In this document: piece by piece, positions 23,773 through 32,314 of the stretch | Position numbering within the stretch: the first letter of the stretch is position 1 | How the letters are laid out: every line of letters begins with the position of its first letter | Origin: Armatimonadetes bacterium 55-13 | GTDB taxonomy: Bacteria; Armatimonadota; Fimbriimonadia; Fimbriimonadales; Fimbriimonadaceae | Assembly: GCA_001898035.1 (NCBI GenBank) | Contig: MKRX01000003.1 | Span: 20,265-84,264 of the forward strand | Length of the DNA stretch: 64,000 nucleotides | Direction: 5' to 3' | Translations under genes and position numbers: made by a program | Notes under the pieces: model-generated | Seen by the model: only the letters and a program-made list of their open reading frames with translations | Told to the model about the DNA's origin: nothing | Databases searched by the model: none

Positions 23773-24408
23773 CTACCGACACCTCAAAAAAGCCTCCCGA
23801 ATATCTCCAACCACCTCCCATCCATCCCCCAACGCCCCCATAAAATCCCTCTTCTGTCCCTCGTCGCCAAAGAAGAGCCGCGGCCAAGGGCTATCGAGGG
23901 TGGCAAGCTCCGAAACAATCAAAGCCGCCCATCCCGATTGAAAAGCTTCCCGACCAACCGAGACCACATGAGAATCAGGTGATCGACACTCATCCAACCC
24001 GAAAGTATCCTCGGCCAAGCCTCCGGGCCTCGGAATTTCCCTTTGTGTGGCCTTCGCAAAGAGCGCTCCTTGGAGAAACGGACCATCAGCAAAACGTTCA
24101 ACTCCGTACCCATGTAAATCGTGAATGGATCGCCACACCTCTGGCGGCGTCCCAAGTAAGGACAACGCGAGTGGCCAGCCCACCGCCTCAAGGAAACGGG
24201 AGGTGACCCAAAATCCTTCGCGACTCCAAAATTTCTTCCCTTCCGCCGTCCAATCGCCTCCCGGATCAAACCCGATCAGAGTCAAGCAGAAAACATCCTC
24301 AATCTTGCGGTCAACCACAAAGCGCAGCATTTCTACACGTCCTGGGAAATCAACTTCCCACCCCTCGAATGATAATCGCGAACCTCCCCCAATCCGAGCC
24401 CCAAACAA
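23773..24408 (-). CDS. Hypothetical protein, 211 residues
   Basis: A soluble protein with no recognised domain. It has a balanced composition with many aromatic residues (WTAEGKKFWSREGFWVTSRFLEAVGWPLALSLLG spread over residues 55-90) and the segment TPPEVWRSIHDLHGYGVERFADGPFLQ. The frame has natural-looking content, whereas the opposite-strand frames are arginine/serine/proline-rich shadows. It contains no signal peptide. It lies between two repeat patches with no operon partner. Another reading is that it is a decaying or lineage-specific gene; the protein-like composition argues for a real gene. Confidence 0.6.
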   Translation of the reverse strand: MFGARIGGGSRLSFEGWEVDFPGRVEMLRFVVDRKIEDVFCLTLIGFDPGGDWTAEGKKFWSREGFWVTSRFLEAVGWPLALSLLGTPPEVWRSIHDLHGYGVERFADGPFLQGALFAKATQREIPRPGGLAEDTFGLDECRSPDSHVVSVGREAFQSGWAALIVSELATLDSPWPRLFFGDEGQKRDFMGALGDGWEVVGDIREAFLRCR

Positions 24409-24506
24409 TCCCCTTCCAACCCACCAAATCCGGCGATAACCCGTTCAATATCACTCAGGACCTCCTATCTGCCACCAAACCATGCCCCATTCCTAGTCCC
24501 TCGTCT

Positions 24507-24594
24507 AGTCCCCTGTCCCTTGTCCCTTGTCCCTTGTCCCCTGCCCCCTGCCCCCTGTCCCCTGTCCCCTGCCCCCTGTCCCTAAAAGGGACAG
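24507..24594 (+). repeat. Eleven-unit heptamer array ending in a hairpin
   Basis: From 24507 to 24583 eleven consecutive 7-bp units follow the pattern TGTCCC[T/C] or TGCCCCC. The last unit forms the left arm of an 8-bp hairpin: CTGTCCCT (24576-24583), loop AAA, AGGGACAG (24587-24594). The core matches the GTCCCTG units at 10112-10139. The array ends 47 bases before the ATG at 24641 and so may lie in its leader. Confidence 0.85.
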
Positions 24595-24640
24595 TAACCC
24601 GCCTCCCCCTCAACCGTCCGACTCCCGTCGGAGGCATTCT

Positions 24641-25618
24641 ATGAAGCATCGATTCGGACTCAGCGTGCTGGCTTGCACCTCAATCGTCGCCATCGCCGCT
24701 TTCTCCCTTGCCGGGGGACGTGTCGCCAAAACCACCGTCCACGGAATCGGATGGTTCAATTCGTTTGAGGACGCCAAGCAAGAAGCCAAGCGCACCGGGA
24801 AACCCATCCTGTTCCTCAGCATGTTCGGCAAGCTCGACGAACCCATGCCTTGCGCCAACGCGCGCACCCTCCGAGCCACGCTTTTCAAAGACCCCGAATT
24901 CAAAAAACTGGTGACCGACGAGGTTATTCCGGCCTGGGAGATGGTCCGCGCCGTCCCCCACATCACCATCGACTTCGGCGACGGCAAGAAGATCACCCGC
25001 ACCGCCCGTGGCAACGCCTGCATGTACCTCTGCAATCCTGACGGCAAAGTCGTCGACGCCTACCCCGGCATCTATACCGCCAAAGACTTCATTCCGATGG
25101 TCGAAGAATCCGTCAAAGACTTGACCAAGGCAAATGCTGACGACGTCATCGCCTGGCACGGCAAACGAGGCAACTTCGTCCGAGCCGTCCCCTCAACCCT
25201 CAGCAAAATGGCCGTCGAGAGCCCGACCCTCAATGTCATGGGCGCCCGCCCGTCTGCCACCATCACCCCGCCAAAGGCCACGGGTGATCCAAGGCGGGAT
25301 CTCTTCCTCCGCGCCGCGCGTGGCGTCAGCGACATGAGCCTCAACCCCATGTCTCCCGACCAAATCGCCGAGTTCGCAACGGGCGAACCCATTGCCGGAC
25401 GATCCCCTGCCGATGTTGGCCAACTCATTCTCAAAGCCGACTCCCAGCAAAACGTAAATCGAATGCGCGCGGTCATCCACCTCTGGCTCGCCAGCGAAAA
25501 GACGCTTCTCACGCCCGCCGAGGCAAGGGATACCGTCCTGGAAACAATCCTGAAAATCCCCTACAAAGACCCATATTTCGGTCTGAAAGAGATCGAAGTT
25601 CCCGGAACCCCCAACTAG
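24641..25618 (+). CDS. Exported thioredoxin-fold protein without a CxxC motif
   Basis: A 325-residue protein with a Sec signal (basic MKHRFG, hydrophobic to about residue 24). Residues about 32-170 resemble a thioredoxin-like domain: GWFNSFEDAKQEAKRTGKPILFLSMFGKLDEPMP, then CMYLCNPDGKVVDAYPGIYTAKDF as the second half. At the expected active site there is only Cys71 (PCANARTLRA), so it is not a classical redox thioredoxin. The C-terminal 150 residues are helical and unassigned. ATG 24641 gives the clean signal peptide, whereas upstream in-frame starts run into the heptamer repeats. The function is unknown. Confidence 0.75.
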   Translation: MKHRFGLSVLACTSIVAIAAFSLAGGRVAKTTVHGIGWFNSFEDAKQEAKRTGKPILFLSMFGKLDEPMPCANARTLRATLFKDPEFKKLVTDEVIPAWEMVRAVPHITIDFGDGKKITRTARGNACMYLCNPDGKVVDAYPGIYTAKDFIPMVEESVKDLTKANADDVIAWHGKRGNFVRAVPSTLSKMAVESPTLNVMGARPSATITPPKATGDPRRDLFLRAARGVSDMSLNPMSPDQIAEFATGEPIAGRSPADVGQLILKADSQQNVNRMRAVIHLWLASEKTLLTPAEARDTVLETILKIPYKDPYFGLKEIEVPGTPN

Positions 25619-25630
25619 CTTGGGCCTTCG

Positions 25631-25664
25631 GTCCGATTGGGCTTGGCCCCCCGCCCAATCGGAC
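25631..25664 (+). terminator. 12-bp perfect inverted repeat after the thioredoxin-fold gene
   Basis: GTCCGATTGGGC (25631-25642) and GCCCAATCGGAC (25653-25664) flank TTGGCCCCCC. It lies 12 bases after one stop and 14 before the next ATG. A T-run is lacking, so it is either a GC-rich terminator or a leader structure for the next gene. Confidence 0.45.
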
Positions 25665-25678
25665 TTACACTGATCGGC

Positions 25679-26563
25679 ATGTCGTCGGATCAGACCTCGA
25701 TTCAGCGCTTCCTCCAAAACCGCGCCACGCAAATCATCGTTACCTCCCAACTGCGGACCGGTAACGCATGGCAAATCGCCATCGGCATCGCATGTACGTT
25801 GATTGGTGCGGGCTTGCTGATCGCAGGACTGATTTCGGGTGTATTCGGCTTGAAGGTTGGCTCGATCGGTCCGCTCGTCGCTGGCGTGATCAATCTCGGC
25901 ATAGGCATCGCTTTTCGACGGAGAAGTACGCCTGATCAAATTGAAGTCAAGCTTACGCCAGAGGCAAGGGGATTCCTTCAAGACCTCATGCGTCAAACCA
26001 ATACCCAGTGGGGCTGTGGCACAAGCTGGGGAAGCCACCGAGCGTGGCAGCAAAGCAACTCGCCGCTCAAAACCTTTGCTGGTGAAAACTCGATCTTTCA
26101 TCAGTTGGGCAAACACTGGGGCTTCATCCCCAAAACTCCCAAAGACGTCCTTCCGAAGCCTGTCCACGACATGCTGGATATCGCTTGCTTCCACTACAAC
26201 CGCGTGTATGGCATTCTCGAATCTGGCAAAACCGATAGCGGCATCACCAAGGTAGCCAATACTGCCCGCGCCGGCGCCGATGAAGCGCTCTTTACCGTCC
26301 TGCACCACGCCGCCACCATGCACCGCTATCCCGAAACCACCGCATCCGCATCTCGCGATTGCGATGAAAAGATTCGCGCCCTGAAAGAAATGGCTGACGG
26401 CCTCGAAAAGATCAAGGTCCGCCCAACCTCCATCTCAGACCGCCTGGGCTATACCTCCGCCATGGACAGCGCCCTCGAAGAAATCCGCCTCGAGCAACTC
26501 GCAAGAGAAGAACTCCGCACCCATCGTTCGGACGATGAACAACACCTTCGAGACCGACTTTAA
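25679..26563 (+). CDS. Hypothetical membrane protein, 294 residues
   Basis: An unrecognised protein with two closely spaced membrane helices near residues 24-75 (WQIAIGIACTLIGAGLLIAG and SIGPLVAGVINLGIGIAF) followed by a basic FRRRST stop. About 200 cytoplasmic residues follow, mostly helical, with a Trp/Gly/Ser-rich patch and a charged C-terminal coiled-coil-like part (EKIRALKEMADGLEKIKV). ATG 25679 fits better than an upstream in-frame ATG at 25637, which would put the inverted repeat inside the gene. No operon partner is evident. Confidence 0.72.
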   Translation: MSSDQTSIQRFLQNRATQIIVTSQLRTGNAWQIAIGIACTLIGAGLLIAGLISGVFGLKVGSIGPLVAGVINLGIGIAFRRRSTPDQIEVKLTPEARGFLQDLMRQTNTQWGCGTSWGSHRAWQQSNSPLKTFAGENSIFHQLGKHWGFIPKTPKDVLPKPVHDMLDIACFHYNRVYGILESGKTDSGITKVANTARAGADEALFTVLHHAATMHRYPETTASASRDCDEKIRALKEMADGLEKIKVRPTSISDRLGYTSAMDSALEEIRLEQLAREELRTHRSDDEQHLRDRL

Positions 26564-26602
26564 CGATTCATTAAAAGGATGCCTCTATGGGTATCCCTTT
26601 GA

Positions 26603-28681
26603 TCAAGGGGTATCCAATAGAAGCTTCGTTGAAGGCTGCGTCATAAAGAACGCCTGAGACTCGAAAACCGGCTCACTAGCCTTTTTCTTGACCTTGTGAT
26701 AGTCCCCATTGGCGTCCAACCGCCAAGCCTTCACATTGTCCCGAAGACAGTTGTCCAAAATGTGCTCCCGAAGATGCCGCCGAAGGTCTTCCTGCTCAAC
26801 CGGAACCAGCACCTCAATCCGACGATCCAAGTTCCGCCGCATCAAGTCCGCCGACCCGATCAACACATCAGGCTCCCCTCCGTTGTGGAAGTAGTAAATC
26901 CGACTGTGCTCTAGGAACCGCCCAACAATAGAGATGACCCGAATATTCTCACTCATCCCCACCACCCCCGGCCGCAGACAACAAACGCCCCGAACAATCA
27001 GATCCACCGGAACCCCCGCATTGCTCGCCTCATACAAGGCATCCACAACCTCCGGGTCTACCAGGGCATTGAGCTTAAACATAATCCGCCCCTGCCCCTT
27101 CTTCTTATGAATCTCAATCTCCCGCTCAATCCGAGAAAGAATCCCTTCCCGAAGATTGATCGGCGCCACCAGCAACTTCCGGTACTCAGTCTGCTTACTG
27201 AACCCCGTCAGATAATTGAACAACTCAGAGATGTCCTGAGTAATCGCCGGATCCTTGGTAAAGAGACCAAGATCGGTGTACAGCCGAGACGTGACCGGGT
27301 TATAGTTGCCGGTTCCAATGTGGGCATAACTCCGTATCCCCGCCCCTTCCCGCCTGACGATCAAACATAGCTTGCAGTGAGTCTTCATCTCCGCAAAGCC
27401 ATAGGTAACATGTACCCCCGCCCGCTCCAACGTCCGCGCCCAAACCAAGTTGTTGCTCTCGTCAAACCGAGCCTTCAACTCCACCATCGCTGCAACCTGT
27501 TTGTCGTTCTCCGCCGCATCTAACAAGCTCTCCACAATCGGAGATTCACTGCCGACTCGATACAGGGTCTGCTTAATCCCAATAACATTCGAATCATGAG
27601 CCGCTGAGGCAACAAACCCTTCAACCGTTCGAAATGAATCGTACGGATGGTGAACCAAGATATCTCGACTGGCAATGGTCTCAAACAACTCTTCAGAGTT
27701 CGAAAGCTTCTCCGAGAGGTAGGCGGGAAAAGGATGAAATCGGAGAGCCGGACGGTCGATGCGGGAGAGCTGCCAAAAGACATCCATCCCAATCAACCCA
27801 TCCACCACAAACACATCCTCATCGTCCAGCTTGAGGATGTTCATCAGCAGCTTGCGGATCCGCTTCGGCATCGTACTCGCGACTTCGACCAAAACTGGAT
27901 CGCCAAATCGTCTGAGCTTAAGCGTCTCCTCAATCGTCGAGATCAAATCCGCGGCTTCTAGCTGCCGAATCTCAATATCCGCGTCTCGAATGACGCGAAA
28001 GATATGTGAAGCCACAACCTTGACCCCAGGAAACAGATACTTAAGGTTCTCCGCGATGATCTCCTCAAGCAAAACATATTCATGCTTCCGCCCCGGCAGC
28101 CGGACCGCGCGAGGGACGATGCTTGGGACCTTGACGCGAGCCAGTCTCAATTCCGTCGTTGCATCGCTTAACTCGATCACAAGATTCAGCGATCGATTGG
28201 AGATAAAGGGCACCGAGGGTGCGGGGTGCAGGATTAGGGGCGTGCAGAGCGGGAAAATCTCCTTCGTGAAGAACGCTTCAAGCTCTTTCTTCTGCTTGGC
28301 GTTCAACTCTGCATAGTGCCGAATCACAATCCCGCTTTTCGCCAATTGCGGTCGGAGGGTCTTCTCAAACACATCGCTCGCTCTCTGCCGAAGTGGCTGA
28401 GCCATGCGCGAGATCATTCCCAACTGTTCGTTGGGAGTCAGGCCATCGGGAGACTGCTCAAGAATTCCGCTTTCGAATTGCTCGATGAGCCCCGACACAC
28501 GAACCATGTAGAACTCGTCAAGATTGGACTCGAAAATCGCCAGAAACTTGAGGCGCTCGAGAAGCGGATTGTGTTCGTTAATCGCCTCTTCCAACACGCG
28601 ACGGTTGAACAGCAACCAACTAAGTTCGCGGTTGATATAGCGAGCGTAATCAGGCGGATTGGTGGGTTGAGGGGCCTTCAC
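26603..28681 (-). CDS. ppk1: Polyphosphate kinase 1
   Basis: A 692-residue enzyme that reversibly makes polyphosphate from ATP. The N-terminal domain begins YINRELSWLLFNRRVLEEA. The two catalytic histidines are visible: His454 in SYAHIGTGNYNP, the phosphorylated one, and His592 in FLEHSRIYYF. HPYDSF, followed by VEGFVASAAHD, is also typical. The length is normal. Its ATG overlaps the ppx stop by 4 bases, so synthesis and hydrolysis enzymes are cotranscribed. Confidence 0.97.
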   Translation of the reverse strand: MKAPQPTNPPDYARYINRELSWLLFNRRVLEEAINEHNPLLERLKFLAIFESNLDEFYMVRVSGLIEQFESGILEQSPDGLTPNEQLGMISRMAQPLRQRASDVFEKTLRPQLAKSGIVIRHYAELNAKQKKELEAFFTKEIFPLCTPLILHPAPSVPFISNRSLNLVIELSDATTELRLARVKVPSIVPRAVRLPGRKHEYVLLEEIIAENLKYLFPGVKVVASHIFRVIRDADIEIRQLEAADLISTIEETLKLRRFGDPVLVEVASTMPKRIRKLLMNILKLDDEDVFVVDGLIGMDVFWQLSRIDRPALRFHPFPAYLSEKLSNSEELFETIASRDILVHHPYDSFRTVEGFVASAAHDSNVIGIKQTLYRVGSESPIVESLLDAAENDKQVAAMVELKARFDESNNLVWARTLERAGVHVTYGFAEMKTHCKLCLIVRREGAGIRSYAHIGTGNYNPVTSRLYTDLGLFTKDPAITQDISELFNYLTGFSKQTEYRKLLVAPINLREGILSRIEREIEIHKKKGQGRIMFKLNALVDPEVVDALYEASNAGVPVDLIVRGVCCLRPGVVGMSENIRVISIVGRFLEHSRIYYFHNGGEPDVLIGSADLMRRNLDRRIEVLVPVEQEDLRRHLREHILDNCLRDNVKAWRLDANGDYHKVKKKASEPVFESQAFFMTQPSTKLLLDTP

Positions 28682-29589
28682 GGCTGTTGTCCCTTAATCT
28701 TGCCCTTCGCCATCTCCAAGATCGCGCCTTCCCGGACGCCGAACTCGCTGACGAATATCTCCCCCAATCCAAACTTATCCATCAATGCGTGATACACCAT
28801 TGCGCCAGGAAGAAGGGTGGCGGCTCGCTTCGGCTTAACATTAAAGCGCTCGATAATCCTCTCTGTCGAAAGCCGCTCCGTTGCCCATATCAAATATTCG
28901 ATCTCCTGGATAAAAATCCTCTTGTCACCATCCGGATGCAACGCTCTCCAAAGCCCGCGAGCCACTCCACCGCTGGCCAGCCCCTTGGGTTCAGCCACTT
29001 GCTTGACTTCACAATCTCGCAGAACCGAAGCAATGTAGTCTTGAGCACGTTTTTTCGCATCGGCATTGACGGGATTTTCAAGCCCAGACTCAGCGATCAC
29101 TCGCCCGGTGCCCAGTCTTAGCGAAGTCTCTTCAATAATGGAATTCTTGTCGACCAGCGCAATCTGCGCACTACCGCCGCCGACTTCGAACATCAGGTCA
29201 GGCTCGATTTCTCTCGTATCCAGACGGACGCCGTAGAAGCTAAATTCAGCTTCTCGCTGAGGCGGAATGATATCGACGCTAACTCCCGTCTCCTGCTTGA
29301 TTCGCTTGAGCACATCTTTGTGATTCTTCGCAGAACGCATAGCCTCGGTAGCAAAGACGTACAAGGCGTTCGCTTTTTTTCCACCGGCGACTTTTCGAAA
29401 CTCTTTAACGGCACCGACCAACTGATCGATGTATTCCTTTGGGATTGTTCCCGCTTTCGCCACAACTTCTCCGAGGGGGATCCACTCGTTCATGTTGTCG
29501 ATGCGCATTACGATGTCGCCGTCGGTAGCGCCAACCAATAAATGAGCGGTATTGCTCCCGATGTCGGCGGCTGCGAGAATCTTGGCCAT
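28678..29589 (-). CDS. ppx: Exopolyphosphatase / pppGpp phosphatase family protein
   Basis: A 303-residue ASKHA-fold phosphatase. The first nucleotide loop is AADIGSNTAHLLVG and the second is MFEVGGGSAQIALVD. ATEAMRSAKNHKDVLKRI and LPGAMVYHALMDKFGLGEI are family features. Its length corresponds to the short Ppx/GppA form without the C-terminal HD-like domain. It hydrolyses polyphosphate or pppGpp; the sequence does not decide which. It is first gene of the ppx-ppk1 pair and is divergent from the HD hydrolase at 29668. Confidence 0.93.
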   Translation of the reverse strand: MAKILAAADIGSNTAHLLVGATDGDIVMRIDNMNEWIPLGEVVAKAGTIPKEYIDQLVGAVKEFRKVAGGKKANALYVFATEAMRSAKNHKDVLKRIKQETGVSVDIIPPQREAEFSFYGVRLDTREIEPDLMFEVGGGSAQIALVDKNSIIEETSLRLGTGRVIAESGLENPVNADAKKRAQDYIASVLRDCEVKQVAEPKGLASGGVARGLWRALHPDGDKRIFIQEIEYLIWATERLSTERIIERFNVKPKRAATLLPGAMVYHALMDKFGLGEIFVSEFGVREGAILEMAKGKIKGQQP

Positions 29590-29667
29590 TAGTTGATTGT
29601 AGATTGGTTGGCTCTAGTTCAACCGTCACGGAGTCAATTGCGAGGATTGACGGCTCTAAAATAAAGC

Positions 29668-30201
29668 ATGAATCTTGACGATGCGATGGAGTTTGCAGCT
29701 AAAGCTCATCGGGGCCAGGTCCGAGATGGCGAGGCTCCTCTTCCCTACATCACCCACCCAGTCGAAGTCCTGATCAATCTTCGGTATGTCGGCGGGATTG
29801 AGAACCCAGACATGCAAACAGCGGCGCTCCTCCATGATGTGGTGGAGGAGTCTGGCACTACGTTTGAAGAGATTGAGAAACAGTTTGGGCCGCGAGTGCG
29901 GGATCTTGTGAAGGAACTTACACGAGAAGAGCCCACATCCGAACAGACAGCGGGGATGAGCAAAGACGAGATTTGGGAACTCCGTTCAGGGATGTTGCTG
30001 GGAGAGATATCGCAGATGAGTCCAACCGCGCAAACGATCAAATTGGCCGATCGCTTCTCGAACTTACGAGAAGCCCACCAAGTGAAATCGGGAAAGAAGT
30101 TAAAGCGTTACGCCAAGCAATCTGAGAAGATTCTGGAAATCATTCCCAAGGCGACTAACCCTGGCCTTTGGATGGCAATCAGACAGCTACTTGATGGCTA
30201 G
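29668..30201 (+). CDS. HD-domain hydrolase of the RelA/SpoT type, stand-alone
   Basis: A 177-residue protein with a single HD phosphohydrolase domain: AAKAHRGQVRDG with YITHPVEVLINL (first His), ALLHDVVEE (the HD pair) and TIKLADRFSNLREA (second Asp). This matches the hydrolase domain of SpoT and of small stand-alone ppGpp hydrolases (Mesh1-like). No synthetase or TGS domain is present. Being divergent from ppx-ppk1, it may belong to a (p)ppGpp/polyphosphate control region. Its substrate is inferred from family only. Confidence 0.85.
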   Translation: MNLDDAMEFAAKAHRGQVRDGEAPLPYITHPVEVLINLRYVGGIENPDMQTAALLHDVVEESGTTFEEIEKQFGPRVRDLVKELTREEPTSEQTAGMSKDEIWELRSGMLLGEISQMSPTAQTIKLADRFSNLREAHQVKSGKKLKRYAKQSEKILEIIPKATNPGLWMAIRQLLDG

Positions 30202-30351
30202 TTGCCACAAAATCCGGCTCGATCTAATCGGCCATAAGGCCCATTGGTTAAGAAATGAAGAAGGCGAGTCGGCATGTTTTGAATCTAAATTAGTGTTATT
30301 TCATCTAGTTTTTAGAGGTTAGTACCGGAATCGACCGAAAACAATGCTAGG
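30202..30351. other. Intergenic stretch before the ilv leader
   Basis: No gene is seen. The AT-rich segment 30270-30320 should hold the ilv promoter. TTGAAT at 30279-30284 is a possible -35, but no convincing -10 stands out. Confidence 0.4.
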
Positions 30352-30471
30352 ATGATAGACGTGGAGATGAACACGCCACCGGATAACCTTCGAACGGTCC
30401 AACGACCGCGGTTGTCGGTTGTTGGTCTCGTTCTTCTCGTCGTGCTAAGCATTATTCTCGGCCTACCGTAG
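30352..30471 (+). CDS. Candidate ilv leader peptide, 39 residues
   Basis: A short ORF from ATG 30352 to TAG 30471. After a hydrophilic first half (MIDVEMNTPPDNLRTVQRPR) the second half is LSVVGLVLLVVLSIILGLP: 14 of its last 19 residues are Leu, Val or Ile, exactly the amino acids whose synthesis the downstream genes serve. It is followed by a strong intrinsic terminator and then ilvB. This is the layout of transcription attenuators such as the enterobacterial ilv leaders. The start is uncertain (GTG 30361 or ATG 30367 are alternatives). A single-helix membrane peptide is the competing reading. Confidence 0.65.
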   Translation: MIDVEMNTPPDNLRTVQRPRLSVVGLVLLVVLSIILGLP

Positions 30472-30533
30472 CCGGGACAGGGTGCTAAGCACAGCAAGCC
30501 TTCCCGGACTCGAAAATCCGGGAAGGCTTTTTT
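30442..30533 (+). promoter_or_regulatory. Putative transcription attenuator of the ilv operon
   Basis: The word GTGCTAAGCA occurs twice, in the leader codons (30442-30451) and after the stop (30482-30491); being nearly self-complementary, the copies can pair with each other. CCGGGA at 30472-30477 can pair with TCCCGG at 30502-30507 inside the terminator 5' arm, a possible antiterminator. A ribosome stalled on Val/Leu/Ile codons would cover the first element. The pairing scheme is inference. Confidence 0.55.
30496..30533 (+). terminator. Intrinsic terminator between leader peptide and ilvB
   Basis: A perfect 13-bp stem, AAGCCTTCCCGGA (30496-30508) with TCCGGGAAGGCTT (30517-30529), loop CTCGAAAA, continues into a run of six T's. 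It stands 25 bases after the leader stop and about 87 before ilvB. Confidence 0.93.
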
Positions 30534-30619
30534 GTTTGTAAAAACGAAAGGGCGCCGACAATGCAGTCGGAACCTGGCAGCTCCAAAGACGGGGCATAGC
30601 TACAGGAGGACTTAACGAC

Positions 30620-32314
30620 GTGCGTTCAGGCGCAAAGATAGTAATGGAAGCTCTCGTCCGTGAGGGCATCGACACGATCTTCGGATATCCCGGAGGCGTT
30701 GTCCTGCCGCTTTACGACGAAATGCTGAATTGGCCCCAGGTGAAACACGTCCTGGTGCGACATGAACAATGTGCGGCCCACATGGCCGACGGCTATGCCC
30801 GAGCAACCAACAACGTGGGAGTTTGCCTTGCCACGAGTGGTCCCGGCGCGACGAATTTGGTGACTGGAATTGCCAACGCAATGATGGATTCGATTCCGAT
30901 GGTCGCGATTACCGGCAACGTGAACACGTGGGCCATCGGAAAGGATGCGTTCCAAGAGACCGACATCCAAGGCATCACGATTCCAATCACGAAGCACAAC
31001 TACCTCGTGACCAACGTTGACGACTTGCCCGGCGTATTGGCAGAAGCCTTCTATCTGGCGAACACCGGTCGTAAAGGTCCTGTGCTTGTCGACATTCCCA
31101 AGGATGTCTTTACAGCTATGACAGACAAGCCGTTCCCGGAAACGGTGACTCGGCGAGGCTACGAAATCCCCGGCGCTCCTGCCCAGGAACAGGTTGATGA
31201 AGTTGCCCGATTGATTGCGGAGGCTAATAAGCCAGTGATCATCGCGGGACAGGGCGTTCTCGCTTCTGGCTCAATGGACTTGCTTCGTGAGCTTGCTGAG
31301 AAGGCGCATATCCCCGTCATCAACTCGCTGTTGGGTCTGGGCAGTTTCCCGCGCAACCATGAATTGTCCCTTGGAATGATGGGAATGCATGGCGAAGCCA
31401 CCGGCACGCTGGCGGTTCAAGACGCTGACCTCGTGATGGGAGTTGGCATTCGCTTTGATGACCGACTGACCGGCGATACCAATACCTTTGCAAAGAACGC
31501 CAAGATCGTTCACTTCGACTTGGACCCAAGCGAAGTCGGAAAGACGGTCACTCCGGTTGCATGGGTGATTGGCGATCTTAAATTGGGACTGGAAATGCTG
31601 GTCCCCATGGTTGAGCCCAAGCGACATGACGAGTGGGTAGCTCAGGTCAAGGGTTGGCAAGAGGCCTATCCGCTGGTGGTTCCGGAAGGCAAGTTCCTCT
31701 CCCGAACTGTCTTGCGCGCTCTGAATGAGCACACTAAGGGGCAAGCCATTGTTTCAACCGACGTCGGACAGCACCAAATGTGGACGGCTCAGTTCTACAA
31801 GGTCATGAAGCCGTATCACTTCATCTCTAGTGGTGGTCTCGGAACTATGGGCTTTGGATTCCCTTCCGCAATGGGCGCCAAGTTCGCTAAACCGGACTCT
31901 GAAGTTTGGTGCGTGGTGGGCGACGGCGGCTTCCAGATGACTCTGCAAGAACTCCAGACCGCAGTTGAATATGGCGTGAAGGTCAATATCTGTTTGCTGA
32001 ACAATGGCTACCTGGGCATGGTTCGGCAGTGGCAGGAGTTGTTCTTCGACAACCGCTACAGCAGCGTCCAAATGGGTTCTCCAGACTATGGCAAGCTTGC
32101 GGACGCCTATGGAGTGAAGTTCTTCCGTTGCACGCGAGTTGAGGATCTCGATGAGACTCTCCGGCAGGCGCGCGAATTCGATGGACCCACCCTTTGCGAA
32201 TTCGTCGTTGAAATGGAAGAGAACGTCTATCCGATGGTTCCGGCTGGAAAGGACAACAGCACGGTCATCATGGATCCCGATCTGCCTAAGCAACCGGCAG
32301 GAGCAACCAAGTGA
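30620..32314 (+). CDS. ilvB: Acetolactate synthase, catalytic subunit
   Basis: A 564-residue thiamine diphosphate enzyme that makes acetolactate or acetohydroxybutyrate, the first common step of Val/Leu/Ile synthesis. It starts at GTG 30620, nine bases after AGGAGGA. The catalytic Glu49 is in VRHEQCAAHMADGYARA, and the cofactor motif GDGGFQMTLQEL with LLNNGYLGMVRQWQ lies near residues 433-475. The central FAD-type domain has LPRNHELSLGMMGMHG-like sequence. It is first structural gene after the attenuator and overlaps ilvN. Confidence 0.98.
   Translation: MRSGAKIVMEALVREGIDTIFGYPGGVVLPLYDEMLNWPQVKHVLVRHEQCAAHMADGYARATNNVGVCLATSGPGATNLVTGIANAMMDSIPMVAITGNVNTWAIGKDAFQETDIQGITIPITKHNYLVTNVDDLPGVLAEAFYLANTGRKGPVLVDIPKDVFTAMTDKPFPETVTRRGYEIPGAPAQEQVDEVARLIAEANKPVIIAGQGVLASGSMDLLRELAEKAHIPVINSLLGLGSFPRNHELSLGMMGMHGEATGTLAVQDADLVMGVGIRFDDRLTGDTNTFAKNAKIVHFDLDPSEVGKTVTPVAWVIGDLKLGLEMLVPMVEPKRHDEWVAQVKGWQEAYPLVVPEGKFLSRTVLRALNEHTKGQAIVSTDVGQHQMWTAQFYKVMKPYHFISSGGLGTMGFGFPSAMGAKFAKPDSEVWCVVGDGGFQMTLQELQTAVEYGVKVNICLLNNGYLGMVRQWQELFFDNRYSSVQMGSPDYGKLADAYGVKFFRCTRVEDLDETLRQAREFDGPTLCEFVVEMEENVYPMVPAGKDNSTVIMDPDLPKQPAGATK

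Noticed and set aside
24507-24594. Coding sequence through the heptamer array
   Set aside because: A frame is open because 7-mers without stops cycle through all phases; the product would be a Cys/Pro/Leu repeat, and the true start with a signal peptide is at 24641.
25193-26323. A 376-codon minus-strand frame across the 24641 and 25679 genes
   Set aside because: It spans the intergenic inverted repeat and two genes with signal or membrane features on the + strand. Its composition is shadow-like.
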